Part shown: positions 1 to 13,410 of the stretch, piece by piece
Layout of the letters: every line of letters starts with the position of its first letter
How positions within the stretch are numbered: the stretch's first letter is position 1
Assembly (NCBI RefSeq): GCF_014905175.1
Contig: NC_057792.1
Coordinates: forward strand, 18,234,963 to 18,298,962
Reading direction: 5' to 3'
Source of the DNA: Aphidius gifuensis
Lineage: Eukaryota; Arthropoda; Insecta; Hymenoptera; Braconidae
Length of the DNA stretch: 64,000 nucleotides
Translations under genes and position numbers: made by a program
The notes under the pieces: generated by a model
Database searches by the model: none
What the model saw: only the letters and a program-made list of their open reading frames with translations
Told to the model about the DNA's origin: nothing

Positions 1-982
1 TATAATTAAAGGATACTTTTATACCAAATCAACAAGGTCATTAGTTATTATTTTTTAATTGCCATGAAGATAGCTTGTTGCAATTAGACAATACAATTTT
101 TATATTGATTTTATTATTGATTTTTTGATCGACAGTTGTTTCTTTAAGTTTAATAAATAAATTTATAGCTTTGTCTTTGATAAATTGTTAATTCATTATT
201 ATAAAAATGTTGAATTAGATTTTTAAAAATTATTAAGTTTAATGATCAAGCTTTTATTTATATTTTAAATATTTTTTTCTATATATCGAATGGATGGAAT
301 TTTAAAATTAAAATTTCGCGGTTATTTAATAAATAATCCACCATGACACCTTCTGAATTTTAAGGTGAATTTTAAACGTTGAAATAACTAGAAATAAGAA
401 ATTCTACTGCACATTGCGCAATGTCATGCGAATAAAACTCTTTTTCTTTTTGATGATATGAATAATTAGTATTTTTATTTAAATTAATGATCATTAAAAT
501 AATTAATGATATATAATTAAATAAAATAGATTTAATAATTAATTATTTCTCTTTTTTTCCATTTCTATTTTCTTTCTTTTTTCCATAGAAAATTTCGGTG
601 TGAAAAACTTTTATTAAAAAAAAAAAAAAAAACACTATAACTAGCCGTCTGGCGGAATAAAATTGCTCTAAATTGTAATCGCTAAAATTTGCACTGGTGA
701 ATTGGGACTCCCAAAATTAGATTACATATGTGAATTGTAAAGTGTAATGTAAAAACATCAATTTAGGAATTTATTATTATTTATGACAATTGGATTGTAA
801 ATTTAAAGTGATTAAACAGTCAATAACAAAATTATTGGAGATTGTTTACAGTCACTTCTCAAAAGAGAACAATAATTGCAAATACATATATTTTTTTTTT
901 TTTTTTTTTATTGTTCATTGAAGCATCCAAGCTATTATACAGGTGTTTTAATTAGCCCAAGTGATATCAATGTTGCCTGGCA
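1..982. other. Intergenic / upstream of ZCCHC14-like gene
   Basis: AT-rich DNA with long A and T homopolymers (A run near 616-632, T run near 892-910). No coding frame or RNA gene was recognised. The part next to 983 probably holds the 5' untranslated region and promoter of the following gene, but no clear core promoter motif could be assigned. Confidence 0.5.
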
Positions 983-3900
983 ATGGTGTTTCAAGAGAAT
1001 GTTGTGTCATGGTTTCGGAAGCTTTCTAGGTAAATAAATATTATTTATTTTTAATAATAAATTTATGCAAATGCTTGACTCAATTTTAATGACTCATATT
1101 TTATTTATTAATTTATTATAAATATATTTTACAAAAGAGTCAAGTGTCTAGATGATAAATCATGATGTAGATGTATTTCGAATTTAATATAATAATTTTT
1201 TTTTCAGTTATAAACGCATTGATGTAATGTGTACATTGATGAATATGTGTTTACCTTTTGAAGTAAGATATTTGGGTACATATATTGAAGATATTGGAAA
1301 ACGTGATTATAATGAATTTCGTGATACCGAACACCGTGCAAATAATACAACAGAACTCAATGATTTATCAAATCTTGGTTTAATTGATACAAAAACACGA
1401 CGTAAACTTGTACTTTACATGGCACTATTGCATGGTAATAATTATCCTTGTGCTCTTGTACATTATAAATGTTTATTGAATAATAGTGTTCATGAAATAA
1501 CAAATGTATCAAGTGGAACGGGTGATTGTAATCAAGATGAACAGGCACTTGAAGAATTGTTATTACTATTTACAATGGCACTTAATCATCCTGCTTTTTC
1601 TTTTGAACAAAAATCAACAATTGGTAATATTTATCAAAAACTACAAGATGAGGAACAATCAAGATTAAATTTTTCAAAATCAATCATTAATTCAACCAAC
1701 AAATCTACTGAAGTAATAATTTATATTTTTAATATTATTTTATTGATTAATTTTTAGACAATTATTTATCAAAGATAAACATAGAGAATTAATTTTGAAG
1801 CTTAATTTATTCATGATTTAAATTAAAATTATTCATTGATTTATTGTTTGATAACAACATGTCTCACTATTGGTTTTAAAATACAAAGCTTATTTATTTA
1901 TTTCAAGTTTTAGTAAATTCAAGAGTAAACAAATAATATTTACTAAACACAGTGTGTTTATATTTATTTTTCTACTTTAACATGTGTAGGTTATTTTATT
2001 GATATGTTGTTTTATTAATTTCAATAGTTTTGTGGATCTTGTGCAGTTCCAAGTGACCGTCCAATTGATGAAATACCAAGTAACTGTGTCATGCCATCAC
2101 CATTAATGCAACCATATCCAGGTAAATTTATTCTAAAATTGTGGGAGTAAACATTAACATGTAAAATATTTATTTAAATTATTTCATTGACAACATACCT
2201 ATATTAAATAAATATCGAAATTTTAATGTTTTCTTCTTTTTGTTTTCTAGCAATAAATCCTGTAAACTCTTGGCCAAATCCTATGATGATGGCTAATCAA
2301 ATGGTTTATCCAGAAGAAATATTTACTTGTCCGTCTTCCCTTCAAGTTGATCGTCAAGAATCACCATTACAATCACGTTTACCAAGTCGTAGTAATTCAC
2401 CATTAATACGACGTAATAACAATACTCCTTTCAAGCCATCTTTTGAAAATCAAAGTGTTCCATCAAGTCATGCTATTGTAACAACAACAACAACAGCAAA
2501 TACCACTAGCTTATTAAATAATAATTTAAATCCTAATATTAATCCATTAATTAATGAATTACCTTTTAATCAACAATTAACAACAAATAGAAATGTTTCT
2601 AGTCAATTGGAACAAAATAATTCTGATACAATACCATGTGGTAGTACTAAAACATCAAATTCATTAAGTATACCAATATCATCATCATCCTCATCATCAT
2701 CTTCCTCATCATCTAATGAAAAAGCATCATCTAATAAACATCAGCAACTACCAAAATTTCGTGATAATATAAATACTGATTTTTCAAAAGATAAATCAGC
2801 CAATTCTAAAGGAAATTTACAAAATTTTTCTCTTGAAGAAGTAAGTTTAATATTTTTCTGTTCCTTATCAACTAAATATATAAATTTAATAGTAATAATA
2901 ATAATAATTTATTCTTTACAGTTTAGAAAAATGAGTGATGAAGATTTAAAAGATTTTGGTCTTACACCAAATGCAGTTGGTCAATTACGAAATATTATTA
3001 AAAATCAAACAACAAATGGTAGTTTACATCGTGCTGGATATGATAATTCCCAAAATGTTATTCATCATAATAAAATTGAATTACCAGAATCTGAACATTT
3101 ACAAAGTGTTGTTAGTGTATCAAATGATAATTGGACACCATCAACAATGTATAATCCACCACCATCACAACAACAGCAACCAGTTATTCATCATAGTCAT
3201 GGACACATGAGTAATATTCGTCCACGTTATCCAGCAATGTTACCAACAGATTCATCACAAATACCAGTGTATATACCACCACCACCACCTCCACCAAGTG
3301 TTACAATGGGTACTCCTGGAATGCCATGCTATGCTTGTTTTACAAAAAGCATTGGAAACATGCAAAATCATTATCCAAAATGCATTGGTCAACATATGTA
3401 TTGTCTGGCACAGTTGCAATCATTACAATTAGATCCAGCAAGTGGACGACATTGTTCACAAAGTAGTAGTTCTGATAGTTCAGAAAGTCGTTCACCACCA
3501 GAAACACCACCAGTAGCTCCATGGTCAACAAATACACCAATGACAACAACAACAACCACTACTTCATCACACTTAACGTCAAATAATAAAATAAATTTAG
3601 GTGTTGATAATTCTGTAACAACAGAACACAATGTATGTTCAACAATTCAAGCACCACCTCAATTAACACAAGTTCATACGGGAATGCAAAATGTACAATC
3701 AAATATTCAACAAATACGAGAAAGAACAAAAAATAATAAAAAAAATTCACACATGAGAAGACAAAAAAATCATATTATGAATGGTGGATTACCAAATATG
3801 TCACATTGTGTACCTGCATTTTCAATAAGTGGTCAACCAATGTATTCACAAATTGGTTTTCGTTCACCTGGACAATTTTCATTACGACCAAATATTTATT

Positions 3901-4735
3901 CAACTTATCCACATACTGTACCACGACCATCCAACTATCCAACAAATTATCAACAAAATGGAGAAATTATGTACACATATCCAGGTCAATCAGTTGTTGG
4001 AAATACACAATCAAATACAGCAACAGGTATTGTACCACCAACAGCTCAAGCATATATACCACCACCTGTACCAACTTTTACACATACTGTACAACAAACT
4101 AAAATTTCTTGTCATAATTGTGGAAGTTTGACACATGTTGCAACTGATTGCAAAGAAAAGGAAATTGAAGATTTAACTAGAAAAGGTAAATATACAAATT
4201 ATATTTTGTTTTTTTTATTTCAAAGTTCTTTTTATAATTTTTGGGTCTTAGTTTATACATATTAATTGAATTTCATAGTATTTTTTAGATTAAAAAATTC
4301 GAAACGCTAAATTTCGAATTTTTTCTTAGAAATTAATTTTTTCCTTGAAAGAATTTTGATAGTTTTAGATTTTTTAAATATTAATTTGTCCATAAGAGTC
4401 AATCGACATGCTTCTATTTAAAAATAAAAGCAACAAATTTTAATGTTGATTATTTCATGCTTCAAGTTTTATATGATTTACTTAATTAATTTTTAATATG
4501 ATTATAATTAAATTTAATAACTATCAAACACTACTTAAACACTGGTAATTTTTTAAAGTCATTTTATAATTGTGTTTATGAATTATTATCTTAAATTTAA
4601 TAATAATTAAAATTGATATTTAATTATCGTCATAGTATACTTGATTAAATGCTATTTTAAATTATATTTTCAGCCCAATATCGACTTGATTATTCGGTGA
4701 ATCAACTAGGAGAATCTTCAAGCAACGATAAGTAA
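983..4735 (+). CDS. ZCCHC14: ZCCHC14/ZCCHC2-like zinc-knuckle protein
   Basis: Six exons by my model: 983-1029, 1208-1712, 2028-2121, 2251-2840, 2922-4185, 4674-4735; all phases agree, giving about 853 residues. The N-terminus (VVSWFRKLSSYKRID, then MCLPFEVRYLGTYIEDIGKRD) matches the conserved opening of vertebrate ZCCHC2/ZCCHC14, including the segment ending HPAFSFEQK. Exon 5 opens with the second half of a SAM-like domain (KMSDEDLKDFGLTPNAVGQL). A single CCHC knuckle (CHNCGSLTHVATDC) precedes the conserved tail YRLDYS. The middle is Ser, Thr, Asn and Pro rich with polyproline. Vertebrate relatives bind RNA and recruit the noncanonical poly(A) polymerases TENT4A/B; the same role here is inference. 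No PX domain is visible, unlike vertebrate members. The start is the first in-frame ATG of exon 1; an upstream exon cannot be excluded. Confidence 0.85.
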
Positions 4736-6609
4736 TTCAAGATTCAATATTGAGTCATAGTATTAAAATTATAGAAATAATCTCAGAACAGCAAGTTTCG
4801 TACTAATTATAATGATAATTTAAAATATATTTTTGTTTTTTTTCCTAGCAGATCATTTAAATAAATGTGAATATATTCGTTTGCCTTTTATTAATTCATC
4901 TTTTTGATTTACAAGTAATTTGCAATTTAGTCTTCTTGATAATAACGATCATTTATAAAATGTAAATATTTAAAAATTATGTACAAAATAAAATGAATAA
5001 CAAACGCTGAATAAATATCATTTGACTTTTAATTTCACTCTATTTTAAATATCATAAAGTAAAAAGGAAATATATTTTTTTTTATGTCTAAGAGTTTAAA
5101 TAGTAATAAAAACTTTTTGATTTTTTTTTAAAACTATTCTTTTGTGAAAACAACAACTTACTAAATTGAAATCTCAACTTTAAGATAGCTTTTTTTTTTT
5201 TTTTTGTATTTTAATTTATTGATAAAGTGCCAAATTACAGTTATAAATTTGCCAATTTTTCTGCAGCCATGGTTTGCTATGTGTTACAAAAACTGTGAAA
5301 ATAATAAAAATTTCTAATTGACAATACAATCTTTCGCAAATTTTTTTGTCTGATTTTTTTTCCTTTAGAAATTAACAAATGAAAAATATACATTTACTAA
5401 CGTAGAATTTAATTTTTTTAAACATGTTTTTAGCTTTTCTATCTCATGGCATGCTACAAACCGTGATGGCAAAAGAATTAAATATTAAATATTTGATTCT
5501 CCCTTAATCGACTTTTCCAAATGATTATTTCTAAATGTCATAAGTTATAGTTTAATCTGTTTCGAAAAATCATTTCGCCTGGTCTCATTTGGGCTTTATA
5601 TTCACCCAAGCATAATTCAATTAATAAACTCTTCTACAAATATCGTTTTATTTTACAAAAAAATATCCATGTATAATACAAACCACCCCATAAATTATTT
5701 AATTTTATTTCGTCCAAAATAAGACAACAATTAACCATGACCTACTCTTTAAGAAAAAAAATTCAACCAAAGATAAAAAATAAAAAATAAAATTACCATT
5801 GTATTTGCAGTTGCTCAATTTTACTTTACGTTTATTTTTTAAAATTAATATTTATTCAATGGATTAATAATTGCGTGCATCTTTATTTGAATATTTTATA
5901 CATCAATATGTTTTTACAGTAGGGTTGGAACTAATATATAATTTAATTTTAAAAGCAAAAATTAATGAACAAAAAAAAATGAAAAAAAAATAATGAAAAA
6001 CTGTAGGTTAAAGATTATTTGGCAACTGGAAAAATTGGTGATGATAATGATGATGTTGATGATGATGATAATGATTACGATCGAAAAAGCGATATATAAT
6101 GGTTGCAGAAGCAATCGGCAGGGTCCATTTTTGTAATCGTTGATTGGTGAATAAAAGTGGTTGATTAAACTAGCGTTTGCGCATATAAAAAAATGTTCTG
6201 TTCACGTTGTCGAAAAACGAGGTCATAACTATCAGGATTGAAAGGGGTGGATAGGTGGATTCTTTGGATTTCTTGAACGTTCAATATTTGTCCCTACAGA
6301 TAAATGAGTAACGCGCAGCAAACTGCACATGATTGTACAGCTAGGATCATGAACAACCCCACCAAAACGGGTGCGACAAGTACAGAGAGGGAATATATAT
6401 ATATCTATATTAATATGAAAATGCGCGTTACAGGCTTCTTGTCTGCGTCCTCGCCCACTGGTCGATCAGAACAGCACCAGCCATCACAAGTCTAGTACTG
6501 TTTCTTTGCTCATCAAAAAATTAAATTAAATATAAATTTTAAATTGTAATTTATAATTTTAACGAAAATTTTTCCTTTTAAATAATATTTATTTAAATAC
6601 CTCCAAATA
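4736..6609 (+). other. Intergenic, 3' UTR then nervana promoter/5' UTR
   Basis: After the stop, AATAAA signals occur at 4860-4865 and 4987-4992 and are plausible polyadenylation signals for the ZCCHC14-like gene. The stretch 5000-6000 is AT-rich without a convincing gene. From about 6080 to 6500 base composition becomes more balanced, as expected for the promoter and 5' UTR of the following nervana gene; a TATA-like ATATAAA lies at 6183-6189. The short ORF at 6304-6495 looks like 5' UTR sequence and is not called. Confidence 0.45.
6040..6076. repeat. GAT/GAC-type trinucleotide microsatellite
   Basis: An imperfect GAT repeat upstream of nervana. It is noncoding as far as I can see and likely length-polymorphic. 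Confidence 0.7.
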
Positions 6610-9600
6610 ATGGAGGACAAAAAAGTTGAGCAGTATTACAGTCCACCACCGAAATTGGGCAAATGGGAAGGATTCAGAATTTTTCTTTACAATTCTGAAA
6701 CTGGACAATTTCTTGGACGCACTGGTGCCAGTTGGGGTGAGTTATATAAAACATTAAATAACATTTAATATAAATTTAAAAATAATATTTTTTTCAAAAT
6801 TTAACAAATGAGAAATTCGAATTTTTTAAATACATAGATTACAAGTGAATTAAGATAATACTGTAGAAATGGGGGAAAAAAAATTAAGTGCTTTTGGGGA
6901 GATTAATTTTTATGTTGAGCTTTTTTTTCGAAACAAACTTTTAACAAAGAAGAAAAAAAAAAAACTGCTCTTACGTAATATGGCCTTGATACCAGTGTAA
7001 TCGATATTCTCCCCGGCAACGGAAACAGTCGTCTATCAGTCTGGAAATTTTTATGGTTTATTTAAAATTTAACTATTTTGAACAATAAATAAATATACTA
7101 TTAATTTATATTTTTAATTTTATAATTATTATGCATTGATGTTGCAATTTTTAGATGACAAAATGCGCTGTCTAGTAAAAAAATCAATAGTCTTGATGCA
7201 TTTTGAAATCAATATAATGAACAGCCATCTTATGTGCATGGCGTTTGAGTTTAAACAATTTTTTTTTTAATTATTTTAAATTTATATAGATTAAATATAC
7301 ATAAATTAATATTTTTAATATTGTTAATTTATTGTTTAATAATTTGTTTGATTGGGGTGGAGTTATCTACATCCAAATTTTAATTGAATATTTATGAATT
7401 TTCAAATTTATATTTATCGATTTATTTTAAATATATTGGATTTTTTTAAATTAGCTGATGCTTATAGAGCTATGAGTTTATTAATTAAAACAATCGTATT
7501 TTTTTTTTTTTTTAAACTATTAATAATATTATTTATAAATTAAATTAGATAAATAATTAAAAAATTATTTGCATCATTACGTAATATTTTTTTCCCGACA
7601 GGAAAACATACTGGAAAAAAAAAGATTTCTTCCGTTAAAAAATGAATTTCTCATTGCATAATTTTTTTATTTTTTATAGAAAAAATTATCTATCGTCAAT
7701 AAGTTATTTATTGAGTCCACATTATACAATGACCTTGGTTAGCAAAAATTATTTTATGGCTTAATATTTGAAATAAAATATTGAACTTTATATTGAAATT
7801 AGTATTTAAAAAAAAAAATTAATACAATATTCCTTGAATTTTCAATAAAAAATTATTGATTTAAAAAAAAATCTCATTGATATTATTGAGAATAAAAACT
7901 TTTTAGAAAAAATAAATTATATTTCGAAATTTAGGATATTACGTAAATGAGATTATCGAAATATTTCTACGAATAAAATCGAAATATGATTTTTAAAATT
8001 ATATTTAATTCCAACAGTTTTTTCACTTACATGAGTTGAATAAAATTAAAGACCATATATATGCAATTTGTTTATTTAAAAATTATTATACAACTATGTA
8101 GTCAATTTTTTTTTTATAATTAAAATTTTATCGTTTCTCTGTGAGCAATGGAAAATGATTTCAACAAAATCATTAATATACATTATTATTTTGCATTATA
8201 ATAAACGTGTGGATAAAATGTTTAACATAATTCTACATGACAACAAGAATGATCTTGTATCTTACGACTGTCAATTTAGGCCAATTAGACAATGCATCTT
8301 AATACATACAAGCAGCAATACATAATAAAAGTTCATGACTATTTGATTGATTTCATAATAATTTCCACTACAAAATAATTAAAATATAATAATCATGATT
8401 TATAAAAATTCTAAATAAAATATAAAACATAAAAATAATATTTTAAAATTCATTTTTAAAATTATCAGTAATTATTTAATTACTAATTTATTATTTCAAT
8501 TTTTTTTCTCTTCCTTGGTTTAAAAATCAAATAAATATTTAAACAATTTTCCATAATTTAATAATCATAAAAATTTAATAATATGAAAATAAAAAATATC
8601 TTAAATTAATTTACCATCAAATATAAAAAATAAAAATAATACAAAATATTTTATTTGATATAAATAAAACATGAAAATTATGAACTTTTACTGGTAGGGT
8701 ATTTCGATGTCTATTGTCGTCACCCTATATTGAAATTCCGAGAATTTTTCTTTTAATTTTACTCAGTTATCGATCATGTAAGAATACACTAAGGGTGGTT
8801 CACCTGCATGTGCAAAAAAAAAAAAAAAACAACGGACATCAATTTTGTATAGACTGTTCGTGTCAGTAATAATTTTTTTCAACATTCAATTTGTATTTAA
8901 AATAATTTTATAACACAACTTATATAATTTTATTTTTTGCCAAAATATATATTTTTTATTTTCAAATTAACAGTTTAATGACAAGCTAATTTATAATTGT
9001 CAAAAAAAACAAATTAACATATTGAAAAATAATTTTTTTTCGTAAAGAAATGTAGTATGCTAATTTTTATTGAAAAAATAATCAAAAAACTTTTGAATAT
9101 TTGAAGAAATATGATCATGATATTGTCATATTAAAGATGATATTATTTTTTAAATGTCAAATAAATATTCACGATGATAAATAGACAAGTCAAAGTAAAA
9201 TATTATATTTGTAAAATACGCATGCGTTTAAAATATATATTATATACACTAGACAGCATTAATAGGGCTTGTTCAATCGGTCGATGAATGCAAAGTATAA
9301 ATTACTCTTCAAATCCAATTAATGCATCAATAAAAACAACATTTATATTTTTATATTATTAATATTTATTTACCCATTATTATTACATCTTTTAATTAAT
9401 TGAAAATTTTGATTTAATAACTTTTTAATTCGATCGTGTATATCGATCTATTTTGAATTTAAATTTAACCGAAATTAGTATTTAAAAATTTATTTAAACA
9501 TCATTTCTCTAGACATCAAATTTAACAAATATTTATTATTTTTATTTCAGCAAAAATTTTGCTATTTTACCTGATCTTTTATGGAGTATTGTCCGGTTTC

Positions 9601-10617
9601 TTTGGTGCCATGTTGGCATTATTTTATCAAACTCTAGATTATAATGCACCAAAATGGCAAATGGATAAATCATTGATTGGTAGTAACCCTGGACTTGGTT
9701 TTCGTCCAATGCCACCAGAGAGTAATGTTGAAAGTACACTCATCTGGTACAAAGCAAGTGACAAAGGAAACTTTGTTCACTGGTCAAGAGCACTTGATAA
9801 ATTTTTAGAAGGTAAAAATCAACATGAGTATACATTTATTAATTAAATTGAAAATGATCAAAATTTTTAATATTAATTTTAGTATACAAACCACCAAAGC
9901 CTGGTACAGCTGCTGCAGCATCAAATGGACAAGATCATCGAGTTCATTGTGACTATGGAAAACCAGCACCACCTGGTAAATCATGTGAAGTTGATCTTCA
10001 AAAGTTTAGTCCTTGTAGTTCAGATAAAAATTACATGTATGATCAATATCAGCCATGTATTTTCTTGAAGCTAAATAAGGTAAATATAATAAATTATTTC
10101 TTTTTTTTTATTGTAATAGTAATAAATACATATTGTTAAAAATATAAAATTATTTGCAACAGATATTTGGCTGGCAACCAGAATTTTACAATGACACACA
10201 AAATTTACCATCAAATATGCCAAGTGATTTACGAGAACGTATTAAAACAGCTAAAATGAGAAATCCAGAGGAATTGAAAACAATTTGGGTATCATGTGAA
10301 GGTGAAAATCCAGCTGATGTTGAAAATATTGGAGCAATTCAATACAAGCCACGTTCAGGTTTTCCTGGTTTTTATTTTCCTTATGCAAACAGTCCAGGAT
10401 ATCTTAGTCCACTTGTTGCTGTTTGGTTTGAATCACCAAAACGTATGTATTTAAAATTAAATAAAATTAATAATGATTATAAATTTATAATATTTTATTT
10501 TATATTATTTTAGGTAATGTACTCATCAACATTGAGTGCAAAGCATGGGCACGTAATATCATTCACGATCGTGTTGAAAGGCGTGGCTCAGTTCATTTTG
10601 AATTAATGGTAGATTAA
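6610..10617 (+). CDS. nrv: Na+/K+-ATPase beta subunit (nervana)
   Basis: Five exons: 6610-6736, 9551-9811, 9883-10079, 10163-10442, 10514-10617, giving 322 residues, normal for the family. The protein is a type II membrane glycoprotein: a cytosolic N-terminus containing [20 protein letters not shown], one transmembrane helix at about residues 45-70 (starting [20 protein letters not shown]), then an ectodomain with six cysteines (in CDYGKP, KSCEV, SPCSS, QPCIF, VSCEG, IECKA) expected to form the three family disulfides. It pairs with the catalytic alpha subunit at the plasma membrane and septate junctions to maintain Na+ and K+ gradients. The very short C-terminal tail ends ELMVD. The first intron is 2.8 kb, by far the longest in the gene; in Drosophila nrv2 alternative N-termini are known, but I found no second coding first exon here. 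Confidence 0.95.
6737..9550 (+). other. Long first intron of nervana
   Basis: AT-rich intron of 2814 bp between a GTGAGT donor and a TTTCAG acceptor. No alternative coding exon in phase 1 and no transposon ORF was found. Slightly less AT-rich islands at about 6970-7040, 8690-8820 and 9230-9320 could hold regulatory sites or alternative promoters. Confidence 0.5.
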
Positions 10618-13410
10618 ATGTTATTTTAAATAATAAATTAAAAATTATTTAAATATAGAAAATGAATTGCAATAAATTTAGTAATTTGCATTTTCTAAAC
10701 CGAATATATTTGCAAAAAAATAAATTAAAAAAGAAAAACAAACATAAAAAATTAATAAATAGTTTGTATATTTAATTTGAATTATTATCCCTTAAATTAT
10801 TTTATTTGAGCTAAATATATATCATATATTATAAAATTTTCTGACCAATAGAAAAATATGTAATATGAAAAAAATTTTAAATGCAAAAAAATTCTTAAGC
10901 TTAGCTGTTAATTTTTCCATCATTCGTACTACTTGAACGTGATTTTTTTTTTAAGAAATTAAAAATATAAATTATTAATTTAATAAAAAAATAAATTCTG
11001 AATATAATTTTTTTTTAAAATTATTTTTACAAATATAAATATAAATTTGATTTAATTAAAAATACTAAAAAAATAATAATTTAAATTTAAATTAAAAAAA
11101 AGCCAAATTAAATTTTCATTAATTAAAAATAAATTACTTAAATATTCATCAGTTGTATGTGAAAATTATAATATATCAAAAATAAAATTCATGCTGTATG
11201 ATGAGCAATTATACACAATGATAAATAAAATTTACAACGAATCGAGATACATCAGAACTTAAATCTTGATATATTCATTGTGTAAAATTTCCATTATAAA
11301 TTATTTAAACAAAAAATTTTTATTCTTTGTATATCAATGTGCAATAAATACAAAATGATAAACGTAAAAGCAGTACGTTTGTTGGAAAATATAAGGACTT
11401 TAAATGTTCATAATAAATTGCAAAATAAAATAATAAATTTAGAGCTTTTAATGTATTATTACTATCATCAAAAAATGTCGAAAAAATTGAAGAAAAAAAA
11501 GCGCAAAATTAACAACGTAATATGAAGAGAAAAAAAAAATATATTATAATTAAAATGAACGTATGTAATACTAATTAACGATCACAAAAATATATGCAGA
11601 AGAAAAAAAAAATTAAATATTTAGATGAACAAAATAATATGAATAATAGATAATATTGAAATTCAAATAAATTATATTAAATTAAGAAAAATAAAATCTC
11701 TATGTTTATCGTATTTCATTGATACGTTATAACGATAAAAATAAATATAATTTGTCAAAAAATTAAATAAATTTTAAATTATAATTCATTGGATTTATTG
11801 TAAATTGGTAATTAAAAAAAAAAATATTTCACGTTTTACTTGATATATAAGTAAGTGCTTATTATTATTTTTTTTTTAACCGACAAAATTCCTGTGAATT
11901 ATAATTTAAAAATTTCAAAAAAAAAAAATCACATAATAATTTTTATCATTTGCACTGCTTGATGAGATAAATGATTTTAATTGTACCACATTAAATAAAA
12001 ATATAATAATATTAAAATTATATATTATAAAACCAATTGTATGTAGATAAAATTAAGTGAGTAGTTGAATGATCGTTTAAACGATTTATTTCTGAGTGTG
12101 TTTCATCACCAATTTCAGAAATTTATTGTAGAAATTATTGTGCATGAACGTGGTTTTTTTTTTTTTCGTGGTTTATTTTGTTATGCAGAAATATTTATGA
12201 GCAAACATTTTCATTGTTTATCTGCATAACACAATGATACATATTTAATTATATTTAAAAAAAAAAAAATACTCTATCCTAGTTTGAAATGATCAGATGT
12301 TATTCAATCTGATAGTAATTTAATTGACAAATAAAAATAATTGGATGGTTTTTTAAATTTATAATTTAATCTGAATTGATCATATAAAATTTATGACCAA
12401 TTTTAAATTTAATATTTGATTTAAAAATATAATAAAATTAAATTTCATTTTATATTAATCTGATTATTTTTACGTGAAATATTATAAATTTTCTTTATAA
12501 TTTAATGGTGCACATGTAATTAAAAATTAAATTTATTTACATATTCATAAAAACTTATTAAAAATTTATAAAATAAGTGCTTTATTGAACACACAATTAT
12601 TCATGTTGATGTTCAACTGTTTCTTGACAAGTAAAACAAAAAAAATTCAAAAAATTATTATAAAATTTTCGTTTTTTAGTAAAAAAAAAAAAATGAATAA
12701 ATAAATACAAATTCTATCGTAATGATGATGGATGTCATATGTTATTAGTTGATAAAAAAAAATTTAAAAAAATTCGAAAATGATAATAAATGATATACTG
12801 CACAGTTATCAATAACAATTATTGGTAATTTATTTTAATAAGTGAACATTAATGTTGGCTCATAATTAAAAGTTTGAAAAATATAAAAATCATAATTATA
12901 TGTATGTGAGAATAAAAAAGATATGCAAAAGCAAATGATTCGAATGATATTTAAATGTAATATAAGTTGTTCAAGGTATATGATGTTTAATTTCTGAAAA
13001 AAAAATTCAATAAAAAACCTTAACATTAAAAATTAAGTTGAATTTATTTGTCGAAAAATATAAATTTATATTTATTCTAATTTAAGTATGTTAGCAGCGA
13101 GAAGATATTCAATTTAAATTTCGATCAAATAAAAATTAAGTTGTGCTAGAAAAATAAATTTTTCCTCGATGGAAATTTAATCCCAGATTATTGCTTTTCC
13201 GGAAAACTGTTCAAGAGTTATTTGTAGTAAAAAAATGAAAAGTAAATTAAAAGTTTTCTTTAAATATCTTTGGGCTTCTTTGAAAATAAAATAATCATCA
13301 ATGTTTTAATTTGATATTGCTGTAATTATTAATATTTATTGATCCATAATTATTATAATTATCATTAATATTAATCAGTTAACTCGTTACAATTGGTATC
13401 AATATAAGCT
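10618..13410. other. Convergent intergenic region, nervana to multiplexin
   Basis: About 2.8 kb of extremely AT-rich DNA between two convergent genes, presumably containing both 3' UTRs. Several AATAAA-like signals are present on both strands but composition makes them uninformative. The small ORF at 11337-11525 is Lys/Asn-rich and has no support as a gene. Nothing else seen. Confidence 0.55.

Noticed and set aside
5250..5480. Possible inverted repeat (GCCATGGTTTGCTATG against a similar reverse complement near 5450)
   Set aside because: Only scattered matches when extended, no target-site duplication; not convincing as a transposon.
6304..6495. 63-codon ORF upstream of nervana
   Set aside because: No splice to the nervana body in phase, includes a Tyr-Ile repeat from a TA microsatellite, and lies where the 5' UTR is expected.
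11337..11525. 62-codon Lys/Asn-rich ORF after nervana
   Set aside because: Composition is that of random A-rich DNA, no splice or homology support; probably 3' UTR or spacer.
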